NCBI GenBank assembly: GCA_004357415.1
Contig: SMVY01000041.1
Coordinates: 1-13,500 of the forward strand
Source of the DNA: Gemmatimonadota bacterium
GTDB taxonomy: Bacteria; Gemmatimonadota; Gemmatimonadetes; Gemmatimonadales; GWC2-71-9
Direction: 5' to 3'
DNA: 13,500 nt
This document shows, in pieces, positions 1-7,389 of the stretch. Under the pieces are notes generated by a model. It was not told the origin of the DNA. It searched no databases and saw only the letters and a list, made by a program, of their open reading frames with translations. A program made the position numbers and the translations under genes. The number at the start of each line of letters is the position of its first letter. The first letter of the stretch is position 1.

Positions 1-678
1 CTCCTGGGTACGCCGCGCGTCATCCGCCAAGGCGATTCGGTGACGGTGCGGTACCCGCTGGTGGCGTGGCGCCCGGGGAGCCATTCCCTGATGGTCCCCG
101 GCCCCGAACTCATCGCTCCCGACGGCACCGTCGAGTCCGGGCCGCCCCGCGCCGTCACCGTGGAGATCGCCTCGGTGTTGCCGGACGCACCGCTCGAGGA
201 GATCCCCGTCAGGGCGGAATCGGGGATCGTACAGCGCCCGATTACTTCGTGGATCCCGTTGGCGGTGCTGCTGCTGGCGGTTGCGGCGGTGACGACTCCG
301 TTGTGGTGGTGGTGGTTGCGCCGCGGCACGCCTGCGTCCCCAACCCTTCAGCCAGTCGGAGCCCGCAGGCCACAGCTCCCTATCGAACAGTGGTCGGCGG
401 CCGGTGAACACCGGGCCGTCCTCGCCGCGGCGAGCGACACGGTACGCCACACGTTGGCCGGCCATTTCGAGGAACTACCCGCGGCGGGCGATACCGATGC
501 CTGGATCGAGGCGGTGGAGCGGGAGAGCGATGCGCCGTGGGATGGCGCGGCCGTGGTGGCCCTGCTGCGCGACATCGACCGGGCCCGGTTCCGGCCGGAA
601 GACCCCGGGGCGGTCCTCGACCTCTACCGCCGGGCGCTGGCGGTAGCGACGCCACCGCAGGAGTTCGCCGACCAATGA
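1..678 (+). CDS. Bat-operon membrane protein, 5' partial (BatD-like or DUF4381-like layout)
   Basis: The frame is open from the first base of the window, so the gene begins upstream; 225 residues are visible. The GTG at 40 is internal and not a likely start. Visible residues 1-60 look like beta-strands of an extracytoplasmic sandwich, with the pattern GDSVTVRYPL followed by a proline- and glycine-rich stretch. A membrane segment lies at about 84-105, ending in four consecutive tryptophans and RR, so the tail is probably cytoplasmic. The tail (about 115-225) is helical and acidic, with no catalytic motif I can see. The stop overlaps the batA start by 4 nt (ATGA), indicating translational coupling. 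Bat operons often carry such a protein between a DUF58 protein and the VWA genes; the assignment rests on position and topology, not on a recognised motif. It may anchor or scaffold the VWA complex. Confidence 0.72.
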   Translation, partial: LLGTPRVIRQGDSVTVRYPLVAWRPGSHSLMVPGPELIAPDGTVESGPPRAVTVEIASVLPDAPLEEIPVRAESGIVQRPITSWIPLAVLLLAVAAVTTPLWWWWLRRGTPASPTLQPVGARRPQLPIEQWSAAGEHRAVLAAASDTVRHTLAGHFEELPAAGDTDAWIEAVERESDAPWDGAAVVALLRDIDRARFRPEDPGAVLDLYRRALAVATPPQEFADQ

Positions 679-1649
679 TGGTAGCCCGTCCCTGGTTGCT
701 GCTCCTGCTGCTGGCATTGCCCGCCTGGTGGTGGTTCCTGCGTCACCGGGCCACGCGTGGCGTTGTGTTCAGCGACGTCGACACGGTCGCCGCAGCGGTA
801 CGGCCCGCGTGGTGGATCAGGATCCCCACCGCGGCCAGGATCGTTGCCCTCAGCGCGTTCATCATCGGTGCGTCCGGCCTGCGCGTCGGGGGCGACATCA
901 TCGAGGTCAAGCAGGAGGGCATCGCCATCGCCATTGCCATCGACGTGTCGAGCAGCATGCTGGCCGAGGATTTTGCGCCCTCGAACAGGCTCGAGGTGGC
1001 CAAGGAACAAGCGACTGCGTTCGTTCGCGGCCGTAGCGCGGACCGTATCGGACTGGTGGCGTTTGCCGGCGAGGCGCTGACCCAAGTTCCAGTGACGCTC
1101 GACTACCCCGTGCTCGAGCGGGCCATCGCCGAGTTGGCCGTCGGCCAACTCGAGGACGGCACCGCCATCGGCAGTGGCCTGGCCACGGCGGTCAACCGCC
1201 TACGATCCGCCGAAGGGACGTCGAAGGTGGTGTTGCTGCTCACCGACGGCGAGAACAACCGGGGTCTCATCGACCCCCGCACCGCGGCACAAACCGCCAA
1301 GACCTACGGGGTCAAGGTGTACACCATCGGCGTCGGCACCGAGGGCGAGGCGCCGATTCCTACCGGGCGAGGATTGTCGGGGTTCCGCTACGAGATCCTC
1401 CCGGTGAAGATCGACGAAGTTCTGCTCACAGAAATAGCGGAGACCACCGGTGGCCGGTACTTCCGGGCCAAGGACAGTGAGGCCCTGAGCCGGATCTTCC
1501 GGCAGATCGACGGCCTGGAAAAAACCCCGGTCCGGGTCACCCGCTACACCCGGTACAGTGAAGTGACCCGGCCGCTCATCATCCTGGGGCTGCTGGCCCT
1601 GTTGCTCGAATTGGGACTCAGTGCCACCCGACTGGTACGGGTACCATGA
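675..1649 (+). CDS. batA: BatA, membrane-anchored VWA-domain protein
   Basis: The product is 324 residues. Membrane segments lie at about 5-21, 50-68 and 300-317, the usual BatA layout. The VWA domain spans about 84-280 with an intact metal-ion-dependent adhesion site: D90-x-S92-x-S94 (DVSSSM), T163 (DGTAIGSG) and D191 (LLTDGEN). It should therefore bind a divalent metal and dock a partner protein. Two in-frame ATGs stand at 675 and 678. I chose 675 because it makes an ATGA overlap with the preceding stop; 678 would shorten the protein by one residue. The frame stays open upstream to about 537, but that part lies inside the previous gene. Bat proteins were named for aerotolerance in Bacteroides fragilis, and their biochemical role is still unsettled. 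They usually work with a MoxR AAA+ ATPase, which would lie upstream of this window. Confidence 0.9.
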   Translation: MMVARPWLLLLLLALPAWWWFLRHRATRGVVFSDVDTVAAAVRPAWWIRIPTAARIVALSAFIIGASGLRVGGDIIEVKQEGIAIAIAIDVSSSMLAEDFAPSNRLEVAKEQATAFVRGRSADRIGLVAFAGEALTQVPVTLDYPVLERAIAELAVGQLEDGTAIGSGLATAVNRLRSAEGTSKVVLLLTDGENNRGLIDPRTAAQTAKTYGVKVYTIGVGTEGEAPIPTGRGLSGFRYEILPVKIDEVLLTEIAETTGGRYFRAKDSEALSRIFRQIDGLEKTPVRVTRYTRYSEVTRPLIILGLLALLLELGLSATRLVRVP

Positions 1650-3286
1650 TCTTCGAATCGCCCATGCTGCTGTTGCTGGCGCCCGTGCTCGGCGTTGTCG
1701 TCGGAGTGCTCACCTGGATCGCCAGACAACGCCGTATCCGGTTGGCCGGGTTGTGGTCTTCGGAACTGCGACACCAAGCCGAGGCCAGCGGGCGATTCGG
1801 TCCCGTGTGGCTCGGCATCGTGGCGGTACTGCTGGGAGTGGCGTTGGCCGGTCCGCGCGGAGGCCGGACGGAGATCACCACCGAGTCGCGGGCGCTCAGT
1901 CTGGTGATGGTGATGGACGTGAGCCGGTCGATGCTGGCGGAGGACGTCGCCCCCTCCCGCCTGGGCCGCGCGGTGCGCGAAGCCAGGCGTCTGGTGCACG
2001 ATCTCCCGGGCGACCGGCTGGGACTGATCGCCTTCGCCGGGAGGAGTTACATCCTGTCGCCGCTCACCATCGACGGCGGGGCCATCACCCTGCAACTCGA
2101 CGCCCTGAGTCCCGATCTGGCCAGCCAAGGAGGGACCAGCCTGGCGGCGGCACTGGTCCAAGGGGCCCAACTCCTCGACGCCTCGACCGAAATTGCCGAC
2201 CGGGTGCTGGTGGTGTTCACTGACGGCGAGGCGCATGACTCCCTCGACGCCATCGTGCGGAGCGCCGAATACATCCGGGATGAGGGCATCCGTCTGGTGC
2301 TGGTCGCCGAAGGAACTGCCGTTCCAACCCAGATTCCCATTCGAGACTCGGCGGGGACGCTGCTCGAGTACCAGCGAACTCGAAGCGGCGACATCGTGGA
2401 AACGTGGCGCCGCGATCGAGTCCTGGGGCAGATCGCCGACGCATCGGACGGCACCATCATCCCGGCTAACGTGCCGGACCAGGCGGGCGCCGTCCGCGAC
2501 CTCACGACCGCCTTCAAGCGCAACCCCACCACGGAGACGCGGACCGCCGATCTCACGCCCCTGGCGTGGATCCCGTTGCTGATGGCGGCCCTGGTGTTGC
2601 TTGGCCAAACGGTCACCCGCCGCACCGCGTCTCTCGTGGCACTGGCCGCATTGCTGCTTCGGCCGATGGGCGCGTCGGCCCAGTTGGTCACCGACGCCGA
2701 GCGTGCCGTGCGGGACAGCACCCTGGAGAAGGCATCTCAGGCCTATCTGGCTTTGGCGCGGCGGGGATTCGCCAAGGACACCAGCTTCTACAACGCCGGC
2801 ACCGCCGCCATCATGGCTGGACAACTCGAAGCGGCGTCCGTGCCGCTGACCCAGGCGGCCATGTCGGTGGACCCGGACCTGCGCTTCCGGGCGCTCTACA
2901 ATCTCGGGACGGCCGCCTTGAAGATGTCGCGGATCGACACGGCGCGGGCCGAGGCGTTGCGTGAGATGGTAATCCAACACCTCAAGGAAGCGCTACTGCT
3001 CCACCCGGGGTCGGCCGAGGCGAAGTGGAACTTCGAGTTGGCGTTGCGAGCGGAACCGCCACCATCCGATGGTGGAGGGGGAGGGGGAGGGGGACAGAGC
3101 GCGCCGCCTCCCCCCAGCGGCCGGGAGGACCAACCTGAAGCCGACCCGCAGCCGGTGCCCGACGGGTTGACCCGGAGCCAGGCCGAGCAGATTCTCAACT
3201 CCATAGAACGGCAAGAGCGCGCCGTCAGGACCAATCAACAGAAACGCCGCCGGGGACGCGGAGCGGCCGGGGGGAAAGACTGGTGA
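1646..3286 (+). CDS. batB: BatB-BatC fusion: VWA domain plus TPR domain
   Basis: This 546-residue protein joins two usually separate Bat proteins. The BatB part has membrane segments at about 6-26 and 53-69, then a VWA domain (about 85-295) with a complete MIDAS: D91-x-S93-x-S95, T164 and D193. Segments at 303-320 and 325-342 follow. The second resembles a signal peptide (TRR, hydrophobic core, then GASAQ at 342-346). The BatC part has TPR-like helices at about 348-465, a glycine run at 476-483, a Pro-rich linker, and a basic tail ending KDW, an ending I associate with BatC. Positive charges after segment 1 (RQRRIR) and between segments 3 and 4 (TRR) point inward. This places both the VWA and TPR domains in the periplasm. 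Starts and stops overlap by 4 nt with batA and with the next gene. I see no Shine-Dalgarno or start that would make BatC separately. Confidence 0.88.
   Translation: MIFESPMLLLLAPVLGVVVGVLTWIARQRRIRLAGLWSSELRHQAEASGRFGPVWLGIVAVLLGVALAGPRGGRTEITTESRALSLVMVMDVSRSMLAEDVAPSRLGRAVREARRLVHDLPGDRLGLIAFAGRSYILSPLTIDGGAITLQLDALSPDLASQGGTSLAAALVQGAQLLDASTEIADRVLVVFTDGEAHDSLDAIVRSAEYIRDEGIRLVLVAEGTAVPTQIPIRDSAGTLLEYQRTRSGDIVETWRRDRVLGQIADASDGTIIPANVPDQAGAVRDLTTAFKRNPTTETRTADLTPLAWIPLLMAALVLLGQTVTRRTASLVALAALLLRPMGASAQLVTDAERAVRDSTLEKASQAYLALARRGFAKDTSFYNAGTAAIMAGQLEAASVPLTQAAMSVDPDLRFRALYNLGTAALKMSRIDTARAEALREMVIQHLKEALLLHPGSAEAKWNFELALRAEPPPSDGGGGGGGGQSAPPPPSGREDQPEADPQPVPDGLTRSQAEQILNSIERQERAVRTNQQKRRRGRGAAGGKDW
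3077..3094 (+). repeat. In-frame hexanucleotide repeat (GGGGGA)x3 encoding polyglycine
   Basis: Three perfect GGGGGA units are preceded by GGTGGA, inside the BatC linker of the fusion gene. They sit in codon phase and each adds two glycines. Changes in unit number would keep the frame and alter only linker length. The G-runs on the coding strand could also fold as a G-quadruplex. Confidence 0.85.
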
Positions 3287-5610
3287 TCACCCTCGCCCTC
3301 ATTTTGCTGGTGGCGCAGGAGGGATCGCCCGAGCTGAGCGCGACGGCCGACCGGCACAAACTCATGGTCGGCGAGGAGCTGGTCTATACCGTGCGGGCGG
3401 TCAGTACGTCCCAGGAATCCATGAGCGTCCAGGTGGGTTCGGTCAGCGGATTCGAGGTGGTGTCGCGCACCGAGCGACGTGAGGTGTCGTTCGCTCCCGT
3501 CGCCCGGTCCAGCGTCCTGGAGCTTCGGCTGCGGGCGCTGCGGGCCGGGACATTCCAATTGGGGCCGGTGGAGGCGCATCAAGGCGGGGAGGTGGTCACC
3601 ATTCCCGGCGTGTCGATAGTGGTCAGCGAGTCGCGCGGTGCCGTTGCCGCGGCGGTAAACCCGCGGGTCGCCACCCTGCTGCGCCGGGCTCGGCCGCCAT
3701 CCCCCGCCGGCGAGGTCGGGCTGACGGTACACCTTTCGGCCGATACCGTCCTGGTGGGGCAGCAAGTCGATGTGGTCACCGCCGCGTGGTTCCCCCGAGA
3801 CCTCCGCTTGCGACTCCGCCGGCCGCCCACGCTTCAGCCACCCAAGGTGGACGGTCTCTGGAGTTACCCCCAGCCGGCCCCGGTGGGCATCGCCGCCAGC
3901 CGCAGGGTAGGCCGTGACTGGTACGACCTGTTCGTGAGTCACGAGGTGGTCTTCCCGCTCACCCCGGGGACGTTCGTACTCGAGCCGGCCAGCCTGCGCT
4001 ACAGCGTGCCCCTCGCCCTGCAATTTTTCAGTCAGGAAGAGAGGCTCTCACTCAAGAGCGCGACGCCCGTTCTGGTGGTTCGACCGCTCCCCGTCGACGG
4101 CCAACCGGCCGGGTTCCAGGGAGCGGTCGGCAGCAAACTCGAGATCGGGTGGCACCTGCCCCAGGCGTCCGGGCGAGTGGGTGATCCGCTGCCGGTGGAG
4201 TTTACCGTGACAGGGCTGGGCAACGTCGCGCTGTGGCCCGATCCCAGTCCCGCGTGGACCGATGACGTCCGGGTGTATCGGGACCGGGTGGAGGAGCACC
4301 TCGAGTCGGAGGCGGGCCGGATCGGGGGGAGCAAGACGTTCGAGTACCTGTTGGTCCCGACCGAGCCGGGCATGTTGACGATACCCGCGGTACGGTACCC
4401 GTTCTACGATGTCGATGCGGGCCGGTACCGCGTGCTGGAGGTGGAACCGAAGGCGCTCCGGATAGCGCCGGGCGACGAGTCGCTCGCGGCGCGAGGTCTC
4501 CCCCCGCCGCTGCTGGCAGACGGCGGACCGTCGTTCTCGTACCGGCTGGAGACGCTGCCGTGGATCGTGTGGCTGGTCGTGTTCGGGGCGCCCCCGCTGG
4601 TCTACTTGGCCGCTTTGCTGATGCCGCGGCGGCGCCAGGCACGGCCGGCCAGAGCGGTCCCGTCGGATCTGCGATCCGCCGAACTCGCATTCGAGCGGCT
4701 CATCCGGCTGTACGTACCCGATTTGGAAGAACACGTGGGGAGCGAGTTGGTTTCGGCACTCACGGTGGCGGGATTGGAGCACAGCATGGCCGAACGGGTC
4801 GGGGTTCTCCGGCAGCGGCTCATGTTGGCCCGCTACGGACCCGAGGCCGGCGATGGACAGCAGCACGCCCTGGTCGTCGAGATTCGCGACATTGTGGCCC
4901 ACCTGGCCACGATTCCCCAGTCGACCTTGCGGCACCGAGCAGTCACCGTGGGTATCGCCGCACTGCTGGCAACGTCGGGCACCGCCTGGAGTCAGGTGGC
5001 CTCTCCCAGTGAGTTGTATCAGGCGGGTGCGCTCCGGCTGGCGGCGGACGGTTTCCAACGCGAAGTCGAACTCGCGCCCGGGGTGGTGGCACGTTGGTAC
5101 AACCTCGGCGCCGCGCACTACCGCCTGGGTCATGATTGGCAAGCCGCCGCCGCTTGGCACCGCGCCCTGGAGTTGGCACCGCGGAATCGGCACGTCCGCC
5201 GAGCTCGGGCTCTGGTACCGCCGCCGGATGCCGCGTCGGACCGCCGGCTCATGGTGCCTCCGGTGACCGCCGGAGAGTTGCTGTTGCTGGCGGTGGTATT
5301 CTGGATACCGGGTTGGGTCGGGTTGATGAGAAGCCGGAGGTTCCAGCGCCGATGGGTGGTACTGCTGTTGCTGTCGGCAGGATCGGTCGCTGGAGCGGGC
5401 GCGGTCGCCTGGTGGCGGCAACGCCCGCGGGCGATCGTGCTGGCGGACACGCCGCTGAGAGTATCGCCGCACGAACGGGCGCCGGCAGTGGCGCCGGGCC
5501 CTGCGGGAACGGTGGTGTGGCTGGGGCGTCGGTGGGGCCCATGGGTGTTGGTGCGGGCACCGGGCGACTCGGAAGGATGGTTGCCCCGGGAGGCCGTTGC
5601 CACCCCGTAG
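3283..5610 (+). CDS. batD: BatD-BatE fusion: Ig-like domains, TPR and SH3-like domain
   Basis: The start is GTG at 3283, overlapping the previous stop (GTGA). The product has 775 residues. Residues 1-12 form a short hydrophobic export signal. About 15-400 is the BatD region, with three Ig-like modules opening near residues 17, 146 and 288; each has a VGxxV-type strand (MVGEELVYTV, LVGQQVDVV, RVGDPLPVEF). A membrane segment at 425-446 is followed by a basic stretch (MPRRRQARPAR), then a cytoplasmic helical part. A signal-peptide-like segment follows at 549-571 (LRHRAV, hydrophobic core, AWSQ). The BatE part has TPR helices at 577-640, membrane segments at 663-682 and 691-711, and a C-terminal SH3-like domain (about 717-775) ending in GWLPREAV. 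Charges place the Ig, TPR and SH3 parts in the periplasm. BatD and BatE are normally adjacent genes, so this is a fusion. It is probably the last gene of the Bat operon here. Confidence 0.85.
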   Translation: MITLALILLVAQEGSPELSATADRHKLMVGEELVYTVRAVSTSQESMSVQVGSVSGFEVVSRTERREVSFAPVARSSVLELRLRALRAGTFQLGPVEAHQGGEVVTIPGVSIVVSESRGAVAAAVNPRVATLLRRARPPSPAGEVGLTVHLSADTVLVGQQVDVVTAAWFPRDLRLRLRRPPTLQPPKVDGLWSYPQPAPVGIAASRRVGRDWYDLFVSHEVVFPLTPGTFVLEPASLRYSVPLALQFFSQEERLSLKSATPVLVVRPLPVDGQPAGFQGAVGSKLEIGWHLPQASGRVGDPLPVEFTVTGLGNVALWPDPSPAWTDDVRVYRDRVEEHLESEAGRIGGSKTFEYLLVPTEPGMLTIPAVRYPFYDVDAGRYRVLEVEPKALRIAPGDESLAARGLPPPLLADGGPSFSYRLETLPWIVWLVVFGAPPLVYLAALLMPRRRQARPARAVPSDLRSAELAFERLIRLYVPDLEEHVGSELVSALTVAGLEHSMAERVGVLRQRLMLARYGPEAGDGQQHALVVEIRDIVAHLATIPQSTLRHRAVTVGIAALLATSGTAWSQVASPSELYQAGALRLAADGFQREVELAPGVVARWYNLGAAHYRLGHDWQAAAAWHRALELAPRNRHVRRARALVPPPDAASDRRLMVPPVTAGELLLLAVVFWIPGWVGLMRSRRFQRRWVVLLLLSAGSVAGAGAVAWWRQRPRAIVLADTPLRVSPHERAPAVAPGPAGTVVWLGRRWGPWVLVRAPGDSEGWLPREAVATP

Positions 5611-5613
5611 GGC

Positions 5614-5619
5614 TATCTT
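5614..5619 (+). promoter_or_regulatory. Possible -10 element upstream of mutL
   Basis: TATCTT lies in the 39-nt gap between batDE and mutL and would give a leader of roughly 25 nt. No convincing -35 box stands 16-18 nt upstream (that sequence lies inside the end of batDE), so mutL may instead be read through from the Bat operon. Confidence 0.3.
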
Positions 5620-5649
5620 TCCGGTCCACGCACCATTCCAAGCGAGCGT

Positions 5650-7389
5650 ATGCCCGACACCGCCAACCGTCCCGCTCCGACCGGGGCCACCAAGCGCACC
5701 ATAATCATCCTCCCCGATTCCGTGGCCGATCAGATCGCGGCGGGCGAAGTTGTGGAACGCCCGGCCTCGGTGGTCAAGGAGTTGGTCGAGAACGCCATCG
5801 ACTCGGGAGCCGGGCGAATCCGGATCGAGTTGGATGGTGGTGGGCGCACCCGCATCGAGGTGAGCGACGACGGCTGCGGCATGAACCGCGATGACGCCCT
5901 GTTGGCCCTCGACCGCCACGCGACGAGCAAGATCAGGGAGGCTGCCGACCTCTTCGGGGTGACCACGTTCGGGTTCCGCGGTGAGGCGTTGCCGTCCATC
6001 GCCTCGGTCACCCGGTTCCAGTTGGCGACATCCGACGGAGCGGGGGAGGGGACCGAGGTTCGGGTTACCGCCGGCCGCCTCGATCACGTGGGGGGCACGG
6101 CGCGCCGCCGCGGTACCACCGTGGCCGTCCGCGCGCTGTTCTTCAACACCCCCGCCCGACGCAAGTTTCTCCGGAGCGCCTCGAGCGAAATGCGCGCTGC
6201 CATGAACGCGGTGGCCATCCTGGCTCTGGCCCATCCCGAAGTGGGGTTCGAGTTGAAGGTCGACGGCCGGCCGCGGTTGACCGTCCAACCCGATCACACG
6301 CTCGAGCAACGCATCGGAGCGGTATGGGGACCGGACCTCGCCCGCACCCTGATTCCGCTGCACGGCGCTCAGGGCGCGTTCCGAATTGACGGACTGATCC
6401 AGCGTCCCGGCGAGGCCAAGCCGACCGGCCGTCGGACGCAGCTGATGGTCAACGGTCGTCCGTTTCGCGACAACTTCCTGCTGCGGGCGGCTGAGGCCGG
6501 TTACCGCTCCACTATCCACCCAGGCGACCGGCCCACGATGTTCCTGCACGTCACCGTGGATGCCGACCAAGTGGACGTCAACGTCCACCCGGCAAAACTC
6601 GAGGTACGGTTCCGTGACCGGATAGGTTTGGAACGCGTCGTCGAAGACACCGTGCGGCAGGCGTTGAGCGGGCTCGAATCCGCCGTCCAGGTAACCGAGT
6701 GGCGTCCGATTCCTGCGCCTCGGGAGCGTGTCGTGGACGGCGCGACGCTCTTCGAAGACCCGAGTGATCGGGCCGAGCCAACCGCGTCCGATGCGGTACC
6801 GGACTTGGCCAGCACGGACTTCGCCGTTCCCCTCAGGCAACTGTTCGACAGCTACATTCTCTATGAAGGAAGCGACGGGTTGGTCATCGTCGACCAGCAC
6901 GCGGCCCACGAGCGGGTGATCTACGAGTCGGTCATGGCGCAACTGGATGGGGCCGAGGCTCCGGCGCAGCACTTGTTGCTGCCATTGACGGTCGACCTGA
7001 CCGACGAAGAACTCGACGTGCTCGAGCGGCACGAGAAGACCTTCCGCACCCTCGGCTTCGACTTCGAGCCGTTCGGAGGCCGGACCGTCAAACTCAACAC
7101 CGTACCCAATCCGCATCCGCGGTTCGACGCCTTGACCTGCTTCCGGGAGCTGGTAGCGGATCTGGCACGTGGCCGCTTTGGCGGTTGGGCCAACCAGTTG
7201 GAGCGCTTCGCCGCGACGTACGCCTGCCGTGCCGCGGTCAAAGCCGGGCAGGCGCTCGACGAAGAGGAGATGCGGGCACTGCTGGTCCGGTTGTTCGCCA
7301 CGCGCCTCCCGCCCCACGATGTACATGGCCGTGCCACGCTTGTCCGATTGCCGCGAGAGGAACTGGAGCGCCGATTTGGCCGTCGGTAG
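5650..7389 (+). CDS. mutL: DNA mismatch repair protein MutL, endonuclease type
   Basis: MutL links MutS mismatch recognition to strand removal. The 579-residue product has the GHKL ATPase at about 16-340. It shows QIAAGEVVERP (28-38), the catalytic Glu in ELVENAIDSGA (E47), DDGCGM (73-78) and GFRGEAL (108-114). A short linker leads to the C-terminal domain. There the metal-binding motif DQHA-x2-E-x4-E (D415, H417, E421, E426) marks the nicking endonuclease class found in bacteria without MutH, and ACRAAVKAG (525-533) is also present. The third endonuclease motif, usually CPHGRP, reads DVHGRA (557-562), so the Cys ligand and its Pro are replaced. ATG 5650 is the only reasonable start: the in-frame batDE stop lies 39 nt upstream and the conserved core begins by residue 18. 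It leaves an N-terminal extension of about 15 residues. No strong Shine-Dalgarno is visible. Confidence 0.97.
   Translation: MPDTANRPAPTGATKRTIIILPDSVADQIAAGEVVERPASVVKELVENAIDSGAGRIRIELDGGGRTRIEVSDDGCGMNRDDALLALDRHATSKIREAADLFGVTTFGFRGEALPSIASVTRFQLATSDGAGEGTEVRVTAGRLDHVGGTARRRGTTVAVRALFFNTPARRKFLRSASSEMRAAMNAVAILALAHPEVGFELKVDGRPRLTVQPDHTLEQRIGAVWGPDLARTLIPLHGAQGAFRIDGLIQRPGEAKPTGRRTQLMVNGRPFRDNFLLRAAEAGYRSTIHPGDRPTMFLHVTVDADQVDVNVHPAKLEVRFRDRIGLERVVEDTVRQALSGLESAVQVTEWRPIPAPRERVVDGATLFEDPSDRAEPTASDAVPDLASTDFAVPLRQLFDSYILYEGSDGLVIVDQHAAHERVIYESVMAQLDGAEAPAQHLLLPLTVDLTDEELDVLERHEKTFRTLGFDFEPFGGRTVKLNTVPNPHPRFDALTCFRELVADLARGRFGGWANQLERFAATYACRAAVKAGQALDEEEMRALLVRLFATRLPPHDVHGRATLVRLPREELERRFGRR
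7365..7368 (+). promoter_or_regulatory. Shine-Dalgarno GGAG deciding the TTG start of miaA
   Basis: GGAG lies within the 3' end of mutL, 7 nt before the TTG at 7376. It is the reason for preferring TTG over the upstream in-frame ATG. Confidence 0.6.

Noticed and set aside
1544..2980. A 478-codon open frame on the minus strand under batA/batB.
   Set aside because: It has the same in-phase antisense effect; composition is Arg/Gln/His-rich and there is no recognisable domain.
4948..5610. Separate internal start (GTG 4948) for BatE.
   Set aside because: No Shine-Dalgarno precedes it, and the frame is continuous with the BatD part. It is treated as a fusion.
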